Source: JBCDCU01 sp039180865 (GTDB taxonomy: Bacteria > Pseudomonadota > Alphaproteobacteria > Rhizobiales > JACESI01). Taken from it: DNA of 13,109 nt. Below, one piece after another: positions 6,047 through 13,109 of the stretch. The notes beneath the pieces are model-generated. The model made no database searches. It saw only the letters and a program-made list of their open reading frames with translations, and was not told the DNA's origin. The stretch covers positions 1 to 13,109 of the forward strand of contig JBCDCZ010000117.1 of assembly GCA_039180865.1 (NCBI GenBank). Reading direction: 5' to 3'. The position numbers and the translations under genes were made by a program. Every line of letters starts with the position of its first letter. Positions within the stretch are counted from its first letter, which is position 1.

Positions 6047-8854
6047 ATGATCCGTTCAGCCCTGAAACAAACAATGATTGCAGCGCTCTTTCTCGCGCTG
6101 TTTCTTCAGGGTGTTCTGGATCCCCTCGACAAATGGCTACGCGATCTCCGCTTTGCCTATGATGACAGAACCCCATCCGGTGACATTGTTCTCGTTGATA
6201 TCGATGCTGCCAGTATCGACCATATGGGATCTTGGCCCTGGAAACGTCGTGCTTATGGCAAGATCCTCGACAGATTGATGGAACTCGGCGCTGCGGAAGT
6301 GGCCTTTGACGTTGATTTCAGCAGCCCGTCTTCAGAGGAAGAAGACCGGCTTTTCGCTGAGGCGCTGGACCGGGCGGGCGGTGGAACGATCCTCGCTGTT
6401 TTCAATCAATTCGCACGTGCGGGCGAGTCGGACATTCATGTCAACCAGCCGATCCCGCTCCTGCTTGATAATGCCTGGCCCGGTGTTGTTAATGTGACCG
6501 CCGATTGGGATGCACTTATTAGAACATCCCTTCTTGGAGCTGAGATTGGCGGTGAACCTGCTCAGTCTATCGCGGCCCTTCTAGCCGGCTATTCGGGTGA
6601 GGCGGACGGCTCTTTCATCATCGATTACGGGATCAGGATCGATGAAATCGATCGGATTTCCGTCCACGATCTGCTTTCTGGCACCTTAGAAGCTAATCGT
6701 GTGAAGGACCGCAAAGTCCTTGTCGGCGCCTACGCAGCCGAACTCAGGGACTTCTTCCCTGCACCCCGCTTCGGCATGGTCTCCGGCCACATGATTCAGG
6801 CCGCTGCCGCGGAAACGCTGATCCAAAACCGTGCTCTCGTCCCATCGGGGTTTGAAGTCGCAGTAGGCCTTGTGTTTCTCGCAGTCGTCGCAGGACTTCT
6901 GATCCAGGCGCTTCCAGGCTGGATCTGGGTGATTGGGTTCTGCACACTTACTATTTCGGCGATGGAGGCGTCTGCAATTTTCATGCAGGTTGAGAACGCA
7001 TTTTCGCTTCAGACCAGTGCGTTCCATCTTTCGCTTCTTGGAATGGGTTTTGCCGCCATTGTTCAAGAGATCGATCTTGGAAAGCTTCTGTTGCGGCGTT
7101 CTGAAACGCGAGCCGACAATACGCAGACCATTCTCGACCGTGTGATCTCGGACAATTTCGACGGGATCGTCATCATCAACGACAATGGTACGATCCATAC
7201 GGCCAATGACGTCGCGCACACGCTCCTTCACCGGATTTCCAGCGCACCACGTTCCTTCCCGGAGACGCTTAGCGGGCTTCGGTTAGATTGCGTCGTTCCA
7301 AGTAGCTTTAACCCCGTGATCGAGGCGGTCGATAAAGCAGCGAAACGCGACAATGAAGACTTTTCGAAACCGCTTATTCTCGATCAAATCTTCGGGTCAG
7401 AAGGACGTTTGGTGCTTGAATATATTGTTACGCCGTCCATCCTCGATGGCGGCATCGATGACGAGGGGCGCTCACTTCCGGACCGTGTTTTCACATGCAT
7501 CAGCTTCCGGGATATTACCGCGAGGACGCTTGCAGAGGAGCAGACCGCCTATCTTGCGCGGTTCGATCCGATCACCGGATTGCCTAACCTCAACAATTTC
7601 TCCGAACATGTAGATGCTTATCTGAAGGCGCACGAGGGTGCCTGCGCCAATGCAGCCATTTCGGTTCTCTCGATCAATGAGTTTCAAGACATTCAGGATG
7701 CACTCGGACCGCAATCAGCCGACGCAATTCTTGAGCTGGTTGCTGATCGCATTAGAAGCGATATCGATGGTCAGGCATTTCTCGCAACGCTTGGACAAGG
7801 CAAGTTTCTATTTTTCTCCAGTCGCTTACAGGCCCAAGCCGATGTCGAAGCACTTACGTCCTTCATTGTAGCGCACATGGCCGAACCCTATCATCACGGC
7901 GGACAGGCGGCGGTGACGACCGCCAGTGCGGGTATCGTGTTCCTGAATGGCAGCGCCTGCGGTGCCGATCCCTGGTTGCGGCGGGCAAAGGTCGCGCTTA
8001 ACCGCGCCCGCGAGCAGACCGGCAACACCGTCTGTGTGTTCGAGGCTTCAATGGAACGGGTCATCGAAACACGGCGCAATCTCGAACTCGATCTTTGGAA
8101 AGCCCTCGAGGACGACGAATTCCTGGTTTACTACCAGCCGCAAATGCGTTTGTCGGATGGCGAGTTGATGGGCGCGGAAGCACTGGTGCGTTGGAAACAT
8201 CCCGAGCACGGTTTCGTTTCACCGGCTGAATTCATACCGATTGCAGAACAATCCAATCTCATTGTGTATCTCGGCAGGCTGGTTTTGAAGAAAGCCTGTA
8301 TGGAAGCGGCCATGTGGCCAAAACCTTTAAAGATCGCCGTGAATTTATCACCGCGGCAGTTTGTTGAAGGCAACCTGAAAGAGGCTGTCGCAACGGCTCT
8401 CGAAAGATCGGAGCTCGATCCCGAACGGCTCGATCTGGAAGTGACGGAGGGTATCTTCATCGAGGAAGGCGAAGGCGTCCTCGATATCATGCAACATCTC
8501 CGCGCCCGGAGGATCGGCCTTGCGCTCGATGATTTCGGTACGGGCTACTCCTCCCTCTCCTATTTGCACAGGTTCCCGCTCAACAAAGTCAAGATCGATC
8601 AGGTCTTTCTGCGCGGCATGACGGAAAGCGAGCAATCGCTTGCCATTATCCGGTCAGTGGCTGTCCTTGCTCGTGATCTCGGCATGGAGACCGTGGTCGA
8701 GGGAATTGAATCGAAAGAGCACGAAGTCCTGGCAAAACTTGCCGGATGCACCTACGGCCAAGGCTATTTTTACGGCAAACCGCAGACGTCGGATGATCTG
8801 ATTTCGATGATGACCACGCCAGTTAAGCCCACTAATAAAGCAGGTCTCGTCTAG
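6047..8854 (+). CDS. CHASE2 / PAS-like / degenerate GGDEF / EAL c-di-GMP phosphodiesterase
   Basis: Inner-membrane sensor predicted to hydrolyse c-di-GMP. The frame can start at TTG 5993 (953 aa) or ATG 6047 (935 aa). I prefer 6047, as it sits directly before the first membrane helix, though neither has a clear ribosome binding site. Residue numbers below use the longer form. A membrane helix lies at 28-41. A periplasmic CHASE2 domain follows (about 45-285; LRDLRF, VLVDIDAASI, GSWPWKRR, AFDVDFS). Three helices follow (about 287-358), then a PAS-like region (376-512; FDGIVIINDNGTI). The GGDEF domain (513-685) has GQGKF at 601-605 in place of the GGDEF signature, so diguanylate cyclase activity should be lost. 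The EAL domain (695-940) is intact: E729 (GAEALVRW), N784 (AVNLSPRQF), E816, D846-D847 (DDFGTGYSS), K867, E903 (VVEGIES) and Q923 (GQGYFYG). It follows two FecR genes and probably heads an operon with the next gene, 74 nt downstream. Confidence 0.92.
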   Translation: MIRSALKQTMIAALFLALFLQGVLDPLDKWLRDLRFAYDDRTPSGDIVLVDIDAASIDHMGSWPWKRRAYGKILDRLMELGAAEVAFDVDFSSPSSEEEDRLFAEALDRAGGGTILAVFNQFARAGESDIHVNQPIPLLLDNAWPGVVNVTADWDALIRTSLLGAEIGGEPAQSIAALLAGYSGEADGSFIIDYGIRIDEIDRISVHDLLSGTLEANRVKDRKVLVGAYAAELRDFFPAPRFGMVSGHMIQAAAAETLIQNRALVPSGFEVAVGLVFLAVVAGLLIQALPGWIWVIGFCTLTISAMEASAIFMQVENAFSLQTSAFHLSLLGMGFAAIVQEIDLGKLLLRRSETRADNTQTILDRVISDNFDGIVIINDNGTIHTANDVAHTLLHRISSAPRSFPETLSGLRLDCVVPSSFNPVIEAVDKAAKRDNEDFSKPLILDQIFGSEGRLVLEYIVTPSILDGGIDDEGRSLPDRVFTCISFRDITARTLAEEQTAYLARFDPITGLPNLNNFSEHVDAYLKAHEGACANAAISVLSINEFQDIQDALGPQSADAILELVADRIRSDIDGQAFLATLGQGKFLFFSSRLQAQADVEALTSFIVAHMAEPYHHGGQAAVTTASAGIVFLNGSACGADPWLRRAKVALNRAREQTGNTVCVFEASMERVIETRRNLELDLWKALEDDEFLVYYQPQMRLSDGELMGAEALVRWKHPEHGFVSPAEFIPIAEQSNLIVYLGRLVLKKACMEAAMWPKPLKIAVNLSPRQFVEGNLKEAVATALERSELDPERLDLEVTEGIFIEEGEGVLDIMQHLRARRIGLALDDFGTGYSSLSYLHRFPLNKVKIDQVFLRGMTESEQSLAIIRSVAVLARDLGMETVVEGIESKEHEVLAKLAGCTYGQGYFYGKPQTSDDLISMMTTPVKPTNKAGLV

Positions 8855-8928
8855 GCCGATCTTGCCAAACCTGGTCGAAACATCGAAAACGCACAGGTTG
8901 TCCATGCTTTTTTGCGCCCCATTTGTTG

Positions 8929-9684
8929 ATGATCTCTTATTCTGTCCGTCCCCTGGCCCATGCGGGACTTGTGCTTTTCCTCACCCTTCTCACTCAGATT
9001 GGCGGGCTTGCGTGGCTCGCAGCGCTATTCTTTAGATGGCGCATTTTGGCCTTTCTGGTGATCTACACAGCGCTCACGTTTGCAACGCTTTTTATTGCAC
9101 CGGTATTCGTGCGCGAAGCGATCACCTGCCAATCGGGCACACATCTGAAAATGCAGTCCTGGATGTATTGTGCGCTAAACCGCCAATACGTAACACCGGA
9201 GCTTCACGAGGCAGCTCAAGATCTTGCGCTTGCGCTCGATAAAGACAATCCTGGAACGCAGACGCTTGCCCTCGACGGCAGTTTTCCCTTCATCAATGGT
9301 TTTCCGCTCCTCCCCCATCTGTCGCACGATGACGGAAAAAAGCTCGATCTTGCCTTCTTCTATCGTGACAGTTCCGGGTACAAACCCGGTGTGACGCGCT
9401 CTCCAATCGGCTATTTCGCCTTTGAAGATGGGCCGACCCACTGCCCGACGCGTTTGCTTTCGCTGCGCTGGGATTTTGCCTGGCTTCAGCCACTCTGGCG
9501 AGACCTTCCGTTGGACGACACAAGGATGCTGGCAACGATCCAATGGCTCGCAACCGATCCACTTATTGGAAAGGTATTTCTGGAACCGCATCTTTTGGAG
9601 CGCTACGGTATCCAAAGCGAAAAGTTCCGTTTTCAAGGATGCCGTGCCGCACGTCACGACGACCATTTTCACATCCAGCTGTGA
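8929..9684 (+). CDS. Membrane protein with a putative LAS-type zinc peptidase domain
   Basis: I know no specific family name for this protein of about 251 residues. Two hydrophobic helices (about 12-35 and 40-63) are followed by a ~185-residue domain predicted to lie outside the cytoplasm. That domain contains LSHDDGKKLDLAF, giving H135-x6-D142 with Gly138 between, and ends RAARHDDHFHIQL, giving H248-x-H250 three residues before the C-terminus. (Numbers count from the TTG at 8923; subtract 2 for the ATG.) The H-x6-D ... HxH order is the zinc-ligand signature of LAS metallopeptidases such as MepA and D-Ala-D-Ala peptidases, which cut peptidoglycan. MepA likewise has an HFH motif near its end. 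The assignment rests on motifs alone. ATG 8929 is chosen over the two TTG codons just before it; no strong ribosome binding site is seen. The gene lies 74 nt after the CHASE2-EAL gene and is probably cotranscribed. Confidence 0.7.
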   Translation: MISYSVRPLAHAGLVLFLTLLTQIGGLAWLAALFFRWRILAFLVIYTALTFATLFIAPVFVREAITCQSGTHLKMQSWMYCALNRQYVTPELHEAAQDLALALDKDNPGTQTLALDGSFPFINGFPLLPHLSHDDGKKLDLAFFYRDSSGYKPGVTRSPIGYFAFEDGPTHCPTRLLSLRWDFAWLQPLWRDLPLDDTRMLATIQWLATDPLIGKVFLEPHLLERYGIQSEKFRFQGCRAARHDDHFHIQL

Positions 9685-9830
9685 CAGGAGCGTCCAGAAT
9701 TACAGAGTTTCGTCACGTCTTAGTCGCGCTGAAGAGCAGAATTGATCTCACCCATGCGAGGGATGATACGGCTGATACGGCAAAAATGACTTGCCGCTGG
9801 GCTGATAACAACACACTTTAGTAAACGATA

Positions 9831-9835
9831 AGGGG
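9831..9835 (+). promoter_or_regulatory. Ribosome binding site of the DUF6491-like gene
   Basis: AGGGG lies 7 nt before ATG 9843. It decides this start over the in-frame ATG at 9858, which would shorten the signal peptide. Confidence 0.6.
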
Positions 9836-9842
9836 TGCAACG

Positions 9843-10265
9843 ATGCAGGTGATAAGCATGCCCGGAAAATTATTGTTAGTTTTGTTCCTTTTGCTCTCAA
9901 TTGGCAGCACCACGAGCCTCGCCTCTGAGAAGAAGGCCAAACTGACCGATTACGAAAAAGCGATGACAAAGTATGAGCGGACCGGTGAGTATGAACGATG
10001 CCTTCATACCCATCGCATAGACACCATCAGAGCGCTGGATAACCAGCATCTGCTCATCCAATACAGTCGTAGGACAAGCTATTTGGCCACAATGCCGTAC
10101 AAGTGTCCTGGACTGCATTTCCACGAAGGAATTGCGTATAAATCGCATGTCGGCCAAATCTGCAGTTCTGACATTTTCAGGGTCATATCCTTCGGTGGCG
10201 TCAATGGCGCAGCCTGCGGGTTTGGGACTTTCGAAAGGCTCGAAAGAAAGCCGAAAGACCAATAG
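9843..10265 (+). CDS. Small exported four-cysteine protein, DUF6491-like
   Basis: A 140-residue protein with a signal peptide (about 1-28, MQVISMPGKLLLVLF... ending SLAS-E). The mature part is about 110 residues and has exactly four cysteines (53, 88, 107, 125), enough for two disulfides in the periplasm. The layout is an early ERCLHTHRID block, then YLATMPYKCPGLHF, then GQICSSDIFRV, then a closing ACGFGTFERL. This matches my memory of the DUF6491 family, whose function is unknown; that match is from pattern only. ATG 9843 is supported by AGGGG at 9831-9835, 7 nt upstream. It is separated from the preceding gene by 158 nt, so it probably has its own promoter. A terminator hairpin lies 137 nt after its stop. 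Confidence 0.75.
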   Translation: MQVISMPGKLLLVLFLLLSIGSTTSLASEKKAKLTDYEKAMTKYERTGEYERCLHTHRIDTIRALDNQHLLIQYSRRTSYLATMPYKCPGLHFHEGIAYKSHVGQICSSDIFRVISFGGVNGAACGFGTFERLERKPKDQ

Positions 10266-10360
10266 GACGGCGCGAGGCTATCGAAGGTATATTGAATTCG
10301 GTTGACCGCAAAATTGCGACGACCATGTCCATCAAGGCCGAGCGGTGTCTCTACCGACAC

Positions 10361-10374
10361 ACCGTTCGAACGGT
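10361..10374. repeat. 14-bp perfect palindrome
   Basis: ACCGTTCGAACGGT is a perfect dyad in the short gap between the DUF6491-like gene and the end of the RTX lipase gene. It lies just downstream of a weaker hairpin (GTGTC/GACAC, about 10345-10360). It could be an operator or part of the transcript-end structure; no role can be assigned. Confidence 0.4.
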
Positions 10375-10401
10375 CAGGGCCTTTTCTGATTGAACGATCT
10401 C

Positions 10402-10440
10402 GGAGCCGGACCAGACATAATCCGGCTCCCGTTTTGCTTT
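10402..10440 (+). terminator. Intrinsic terminator between convergent genes
   Basis: GGAGCCGGA (10402-10410) pairs perfectly with TCCGGCTCC (10421-10429) around a 10-nt loop. On the plus strand it is followed by CGTTTTGCTTT, a U-rich tract, so it best terminates transcription from the DUF6491-like gene. The same stem lies just beyond the lipase stop codon on the other strand and may also stop that transcript, though the minus-strand side lacks a U-tract. Confidence 0.7.
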
Positions 10441-12039
10441 CTAAACGAAGCCGAAGAGATCGGCCTCCTGCAGCCGGGCGCCGAGGTCACCATCAGCAAG
10501 CCCCGTCAGATCGAAATCAAGCCCGGATTGAAGATCAATCGCCTCGACCCCACGAACCGTGACGTCCAGTGTTTCGAAACTGAAAAAGCGTCCCGCCTGG
10601 AAGTTCGCGTCGATGTTCGCCTGTTCAATGACAAGTGCATCCTCGCTCAGATTGACGATCAGCCTATCGAATCCTCGTCCACCGCTGATGAACGTTTCGC
10701 TTTCGCTGCCGTCGAAAAGCGCCGGATCGGACACGAAGAAAAGATCGCTGCCGCTGCCGCCAAAAAGAAGGTCATCGCCCGGACCGCCAATCAAGGCATC
10801 GGATCCGCTGCCGCCGAAAACAATATCATCGCCTGCGCCGCCGGCCAGCACGTCCTCGCCGCGATTGCCGAAGAGGCGGTCATTGCCACTGCCGCCTGCC
10901 ACAAGATCGCTGCCGCTGCCGCCAAAGACGATATCGTCGCCCAGTCCGGCAATTGCCACATCATCACCCCGGCCGAGCTTCACGAAATCATCCCCATCGG
11001 CGCTCATGACAAAATCATCGTCGCGGCTGGCGCGAATGAAATCGTCATCGTCACCTGTGAAGATCGTCTCATTGGTGAGCGATGCTTCCTCAAAGGCCGC
11101 AATCGTCTCATGCAAACTTTCGGTGTAGTGAAGCAGATCGAAGAATGCGACCTGATCGACCGGCACATCGGCGAGCGCCGGATTGAAGTCAACGGTTGCA
11201 CCGGTTCCGAAAATGATCGGTTGCTCGATTTCGATGAAACCGAAGGTCGACTGATCGGCCATAATCTCATCGGCAAGCGCTGCAAGATCGACAATTTCCA
11301 CTTCGATCCCTTGAGCTTCCAGGGCCGCCGCACCGTCCTTCAAGCCCTGATTAATCGCTGCCAGCAGATCGTTGCCGAGCGGCACGAGATCCGGTGACAA
11401 GATCGTAATCAGGGGAAAGAAGCTCGCCGCAGGCAGCGTGGTCAGCACAATCGTACCGACGCCTGCGAGCTTCAATTGCGTTGCTGCCGCAAGTGTGTTT
11501 GTGACGACACCTTCGACAACGGCGATCCCTTCCTCGAGCGTTGGCGTTCCGAGCGCAGCCAGCGCATTGAGGTCATTACCCCCGATATAGATGAAGGCCG
11601 CACTGTTCGGACTGACCGGAACGGTCTGGGTGAGTTCCGCGAACATAGCAAGCTGGCCGCCGAGATTGATATCCGTGCTGATCAGGTCAAGAAAGTCCTG
11701 CGGTAACGGCGCGCCTGAGCCGATAATTGACGCCTGCAATTCCTCCGACAGGATCGGCCTCTCACCGACTGCCTCTGCAGCCCCAAAGGCAAGATTGATG
11801 ACATTGGCATCATCCACGCCCAGCATACCGGGCAGGATATCGGTGTAATTCAATCCGTTTGTAAACTGCCCCGCATAGGGTGGTGATGGCGGTACGATCG
11901 GTAGTCCGGGAATACCGAATGATGCCGCAGTTTCCGAGATCAGCGTGGTCAGATCAAAGACCCCGCCGCCATCTGTTAAGCTGTCTCCAAAGAAAAATAT
12001 TTGATCGACCGTGCCGTCCTTAAACGCTGACGCCGACAT
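10441..12039 (-). CDS. Secreted SGNH/GDSL lipase-esterase with RTX repeats
   Basis: A 532-residue extracellular hydrolase. The N-terminal catalytic domain (about 10-320) shows the SGNH blocks: GDSLTDGG with nucleophile Ser20, Gly86 in NLAFGAA, GGND with Asn155, and D301-LL-H304 in FDLLHYTESLHE as the Asp/His of the triad. It resembles the phospholipase/lecithinase/haemolysin group, so an ester or phospholipid substrate is likely. Residues about 330-354 are Asp-rich. Residues 355-436 hold about nine RTX nonapeptides of the GGxGxDxxx type, which bind calcium outside the cell. The last ~95 residues contain no Cys and end LQEADLFGFV, as expected for an uncleaved type I secretion signal. There is no N-terminal signal peptide. 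ATG 12039 is fixed by a strong ribosome binding site; a TTG 30 nt further upstream also keeps the frame open but would place that site inside the gene. No ABC exporter or membrane-fusion gene lies in the window. Confidence 0.92.
   Translation of the reverse strand: MSASAFKDGTVDQIFFFGDSLTDGGGVFDLTTLISETAASFGIPGLPIVPPSPPYAGQFTNGLNYTDILPGMLGVDDANVINLAFGAAEAVGERPILSEELQASIIGSGAPLPQDFLDLISTDINLGGQLAMFAELTQTVPVSPNSAAFIYIGGNDLNALAALGTPTLEEGIAVVEGVVTNTLAAATQLKLAGVGTIVLTTLPAASFFPLITILSPDLVPLGNDLLAAINQGLKDGAAALEAQGIEVEIVDLAALADEIMADQSTFGFIEIEQPIIFGTGATVDFNPALADVPVDQVAFFDLLHYTESLHETIAAFEEASLTNETIFTGDDDDFIRASRDDDFVMSADGDDFVKLGRGDDVAIAGLGDDIVFGGSGSDLVAGGSGNDRLFGNRGEDVLAGGAGDDIVFGGSGSDALIGGPGDDLLFGGSGSDLFFVSDPALFDGSESETFISGGRGFDRLIVNLSEDALVIEQANIDANFQAGRFFSFETLDVTVRGVEAIDLQSGLDFDLTGLADGDLGARLQEADLFGFV
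10732..10977 (-). repeat. RTX nonapeptide repeat tract
   Basis: The coding sequence for about nine consecutive nine-residue repeats (GLGDDIVFG, GSGSDLVAG, GSGNDRLFG and similar), visible in DNA as a 27-nt periodicity of GCCGCTGCCGCC-like blocks. One unit is degenerate (GNRGEDVLA). Such tracts fold as calcium-bound parallel beta rolls and are prone to repeat-number change by recombination. Confidence 0.9.
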
Positions 12040-12043
12040 GGTG

Positions 12044-12051
12044 CCCTCCTC
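12044..12051 (-). promoter_or_regulatory. Strong ribosome binding site of the RTX lipase
   Basis: GAGGAGGG on the minus strand, with AGGAGG centred about 8 nt before ATG 12039. It settles the start codon against the upstream TTG. Confidence 0.8.
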
Positions 12052-12549
12052 TTCCCATTGCTCCTCCAAAGCGATGGCAGAGGTTAGAGAGGCTTTTTAG
12101 AAACTGCAATGGCAATTTCCCTGACAAAAGACTCTCACTAAATCTTAAGAAAGACGCTGCAAGGTATTTCGACATCGAGTTGACGTAACGGCAACCCCAG
12201 GTTCGACAAATACTAGAAATAAGTCTTCACAATCGAAATTATTTTTGCCAAGATTTCGCCACATTTACTGCGGTTAAAAAATAATCTTCCGCACAATTAA
12301 TCAGCCAACATTTATTTTGTTCTACACATTTCGTGATTTCGCGACCGTTTCTTTCAATTTTTAATGAGATGTGAACGAGCAAGGACCATTTTCCCCACAA
12401 TTTTCACTTGTAGGTACAGAAATCGTCAGCGCTTAATTCCGGCCAAATAAAACCCGGAGAAACAAGGCATAAAAAGCACTACGCTCAGTAAATGAGCGAT
12501 GGGCAGGGGGATTTTTCTGGCTAACGATCTGGCGGGAGAGTATTGGACT
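12052..12549. other. About 500-nt AT-rich gap between divergent genes
   Basis: I find no convincing gene in this stretch. It separates the lipase start (minus) from an unrecognised gene (plus). The middle (about 12200-12380) is markedly AT-rich compared with flanking genes, and no clear -35/-10 pair stands out. A hairpin CGCTCA (12482-12487) / TGAGCG (12493-12498) with a 5-nt loop lies 50 nt before the downstream start. Minus-strand open frames at 12426-12644 overlap the start of the downstream gene and look like chance. Confidence 0.4.
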
Positions 12550-13109
12550 ATGGTCGAACGTGTACAGCTTGAAATTCTTATCACTAAAATCCGAGCGCTG
12601 TCCGCGTCGGACATGCGTGATGTCGCCCATTTTGGAAAAATCAAAGGTTATTCCAGCACGTATCTTGGCTTGAAAGAGTCTTTACGTGCCATGGCGGCCA
12701 TGGCGCATGGCCTTTATGGGTTCGATCTCGAATCAGAGATCACATCGATGAAACCCATCGTGTTTCGCGGCATGGTTCCGTCCGACGTTTTCCTTGACGA
12801 ACGTGATCGTCTTGCGGCCATCGGTGACGAACTGATCAGACGCCTTTCAGATTTTGGTCACCAGTCCAAGGTTGTTAGTTTTTCTGATCATACCCACACC
12901 GAACTGCCGCATGTGTCGATCCAGCAACCGATGTTGCGGCCAATGCCCAGTCAGCAGGTCCCGCCAGCTCCAGCCCACCCGCAACACGCTCATGCACAGG
13001 CCGGTGGAATGGAGGATCCGTCCCTCAGGCTAGGAGCCGGGAGAGGCGTACAACACGGGCGCCAGCAACGACGGGTCTATCTTTCCAAGACATTCGAGAC
13101 GGCAACGAC
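12550..13109 (+). CDS. Unrecognised cytoplasmic protein, 3' end outside the window
   Basis: An open frame of 186 codons runs to the window edge without a stop. ATG 12550 is preceded by GGGAG at 12534-12538, an acceptable ribosome binding site at 11-nt spacing. The first ~110 residues look like a compact, mostly helical domain (MVERVQLEILITKIRALSAS, then AHFGKIKGYSSTYLGLKESL and MAAMAHGLYGFDLESEI) with no signal peptide or membrane helix. Residues 112-155 become low-complexity, rich in His, Pro, Gln and Met (HTHTELPHVS, PMPSQQVPPAPAHPQHAHAQ). The last part is basic (about 160-180). I recognise no family or catalytic motif. The His/Met-rich linker might bind metal, but linkers of this type often do not. 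Gene reality is fairly sure; function is unknown. Confidence 0.65.
   Translation, partial: MVERVQLEILITKIRALSASDMRDVAHFGKIKGYSSTYLGLKESLRAMAAMAHGLYGFDLESEITSMKPIVFRGMVPSDVFLDERDRLAAIGDELIRRLSDFGHQSKVVSFSDHTHTELPHVSIQQPMLRPMPSQQVPPAPAHPQHAHAQAGGMEDPSLRLGAGRGVQHGRQQRRVYLSKTFETAT

Noticed and set aside
9756..9780. Short direct repeat GATACGGCT / GATACGGCA upstream of the DUF6491-like gene
   Set aside because: Two 8-9 nt copies are too short to separate from chance, and no promoter pair aligns with them.
10390..11397. Long plus-strand open frame (335 codons) opposite the lipase gene
   Set aside because: It is antisense to the RTX lipase and reads as an Ala/Ile-rich repeat, a mirror of the repetitive glycine/aspartate codons. 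The lipase has catalytic motifs and a strong ribosome binding site; this frame has neither.

Overview
The window looks like chromosomal DNA of a free-living alphaproteobacterium. The order Hyphomicrobiales is my best guess. The guess rests on gene content (class III nucleotidyl cyclase, CHASE2 sensor, FecR-domain proteins, RTX lipase), moderately high coding GC with AT-rich intergenic gaps, and overall protein flavour; no rRNA or marker gene confirms it. I see no tRNA, rRNA, CRISPR array, transposase or integrase.

Layout: (1) Positions 1-94 hold the 5' end of an exported protein on the minus strand. (2) Positions 354-1670 encode a six-helix membrane-anchored class III adenylate cyclase, split by a single in-frame TAG at 1062-1064. 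(3) Positions 1706-2962 (minus) encode an outer-membrane beta-barrel protein that converges on the cyclase. (4) Divergent from the barrel gene are two tandem paralogous secreted FecR-domain proteins (3194-4264 and 4775-5890). They share about 74% identity over their FecR core, a similar 58-59 nt leader, and a conserved motif in otherwise unrelated C-terminal tails. (5) Positions 6047-8854 encode a CHASE2 / PAS-like / degenerate GGDEF / intact EAL protein, predicted to be a membrane sensor that degrades c-di-GMP. (6) Positions 8929-9684 encode a membrane protein whose C-terminal domain carries an H-x6-D ... HxH signature, suggesting a cryptic LAS-type zinc peptidase. (7) Positions 9843-10265 encode a small exported four-cysteine protein resembling DUF6491. 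(8) Positions 10441-12039 (minus) encode a secreted SGNH/GDSL lipase with RTX calcium-binding repeats, bounded by a terminator hairpin. (9) Positions 12550-13109 hold the 5' part of an unrecognised cytoplasmic protein that runs off the window.

How the genes may work together (inference): the barrel, two periplasmic or secreted FecR proteins, a CHASE2-EAL sensor and a membrane cyclase lie together. They could form an envelope-sensing cluster feeding c-di-GMP and, before the stop mutation, cAMP signalling. There is no FecI-type sigma factor or TonB receptor nearby, so these FecR proteins are not ordinary anti-sigma regulators. The RTX lipase and the unknown gene downstream look independent. No type I secretion genes are in view.
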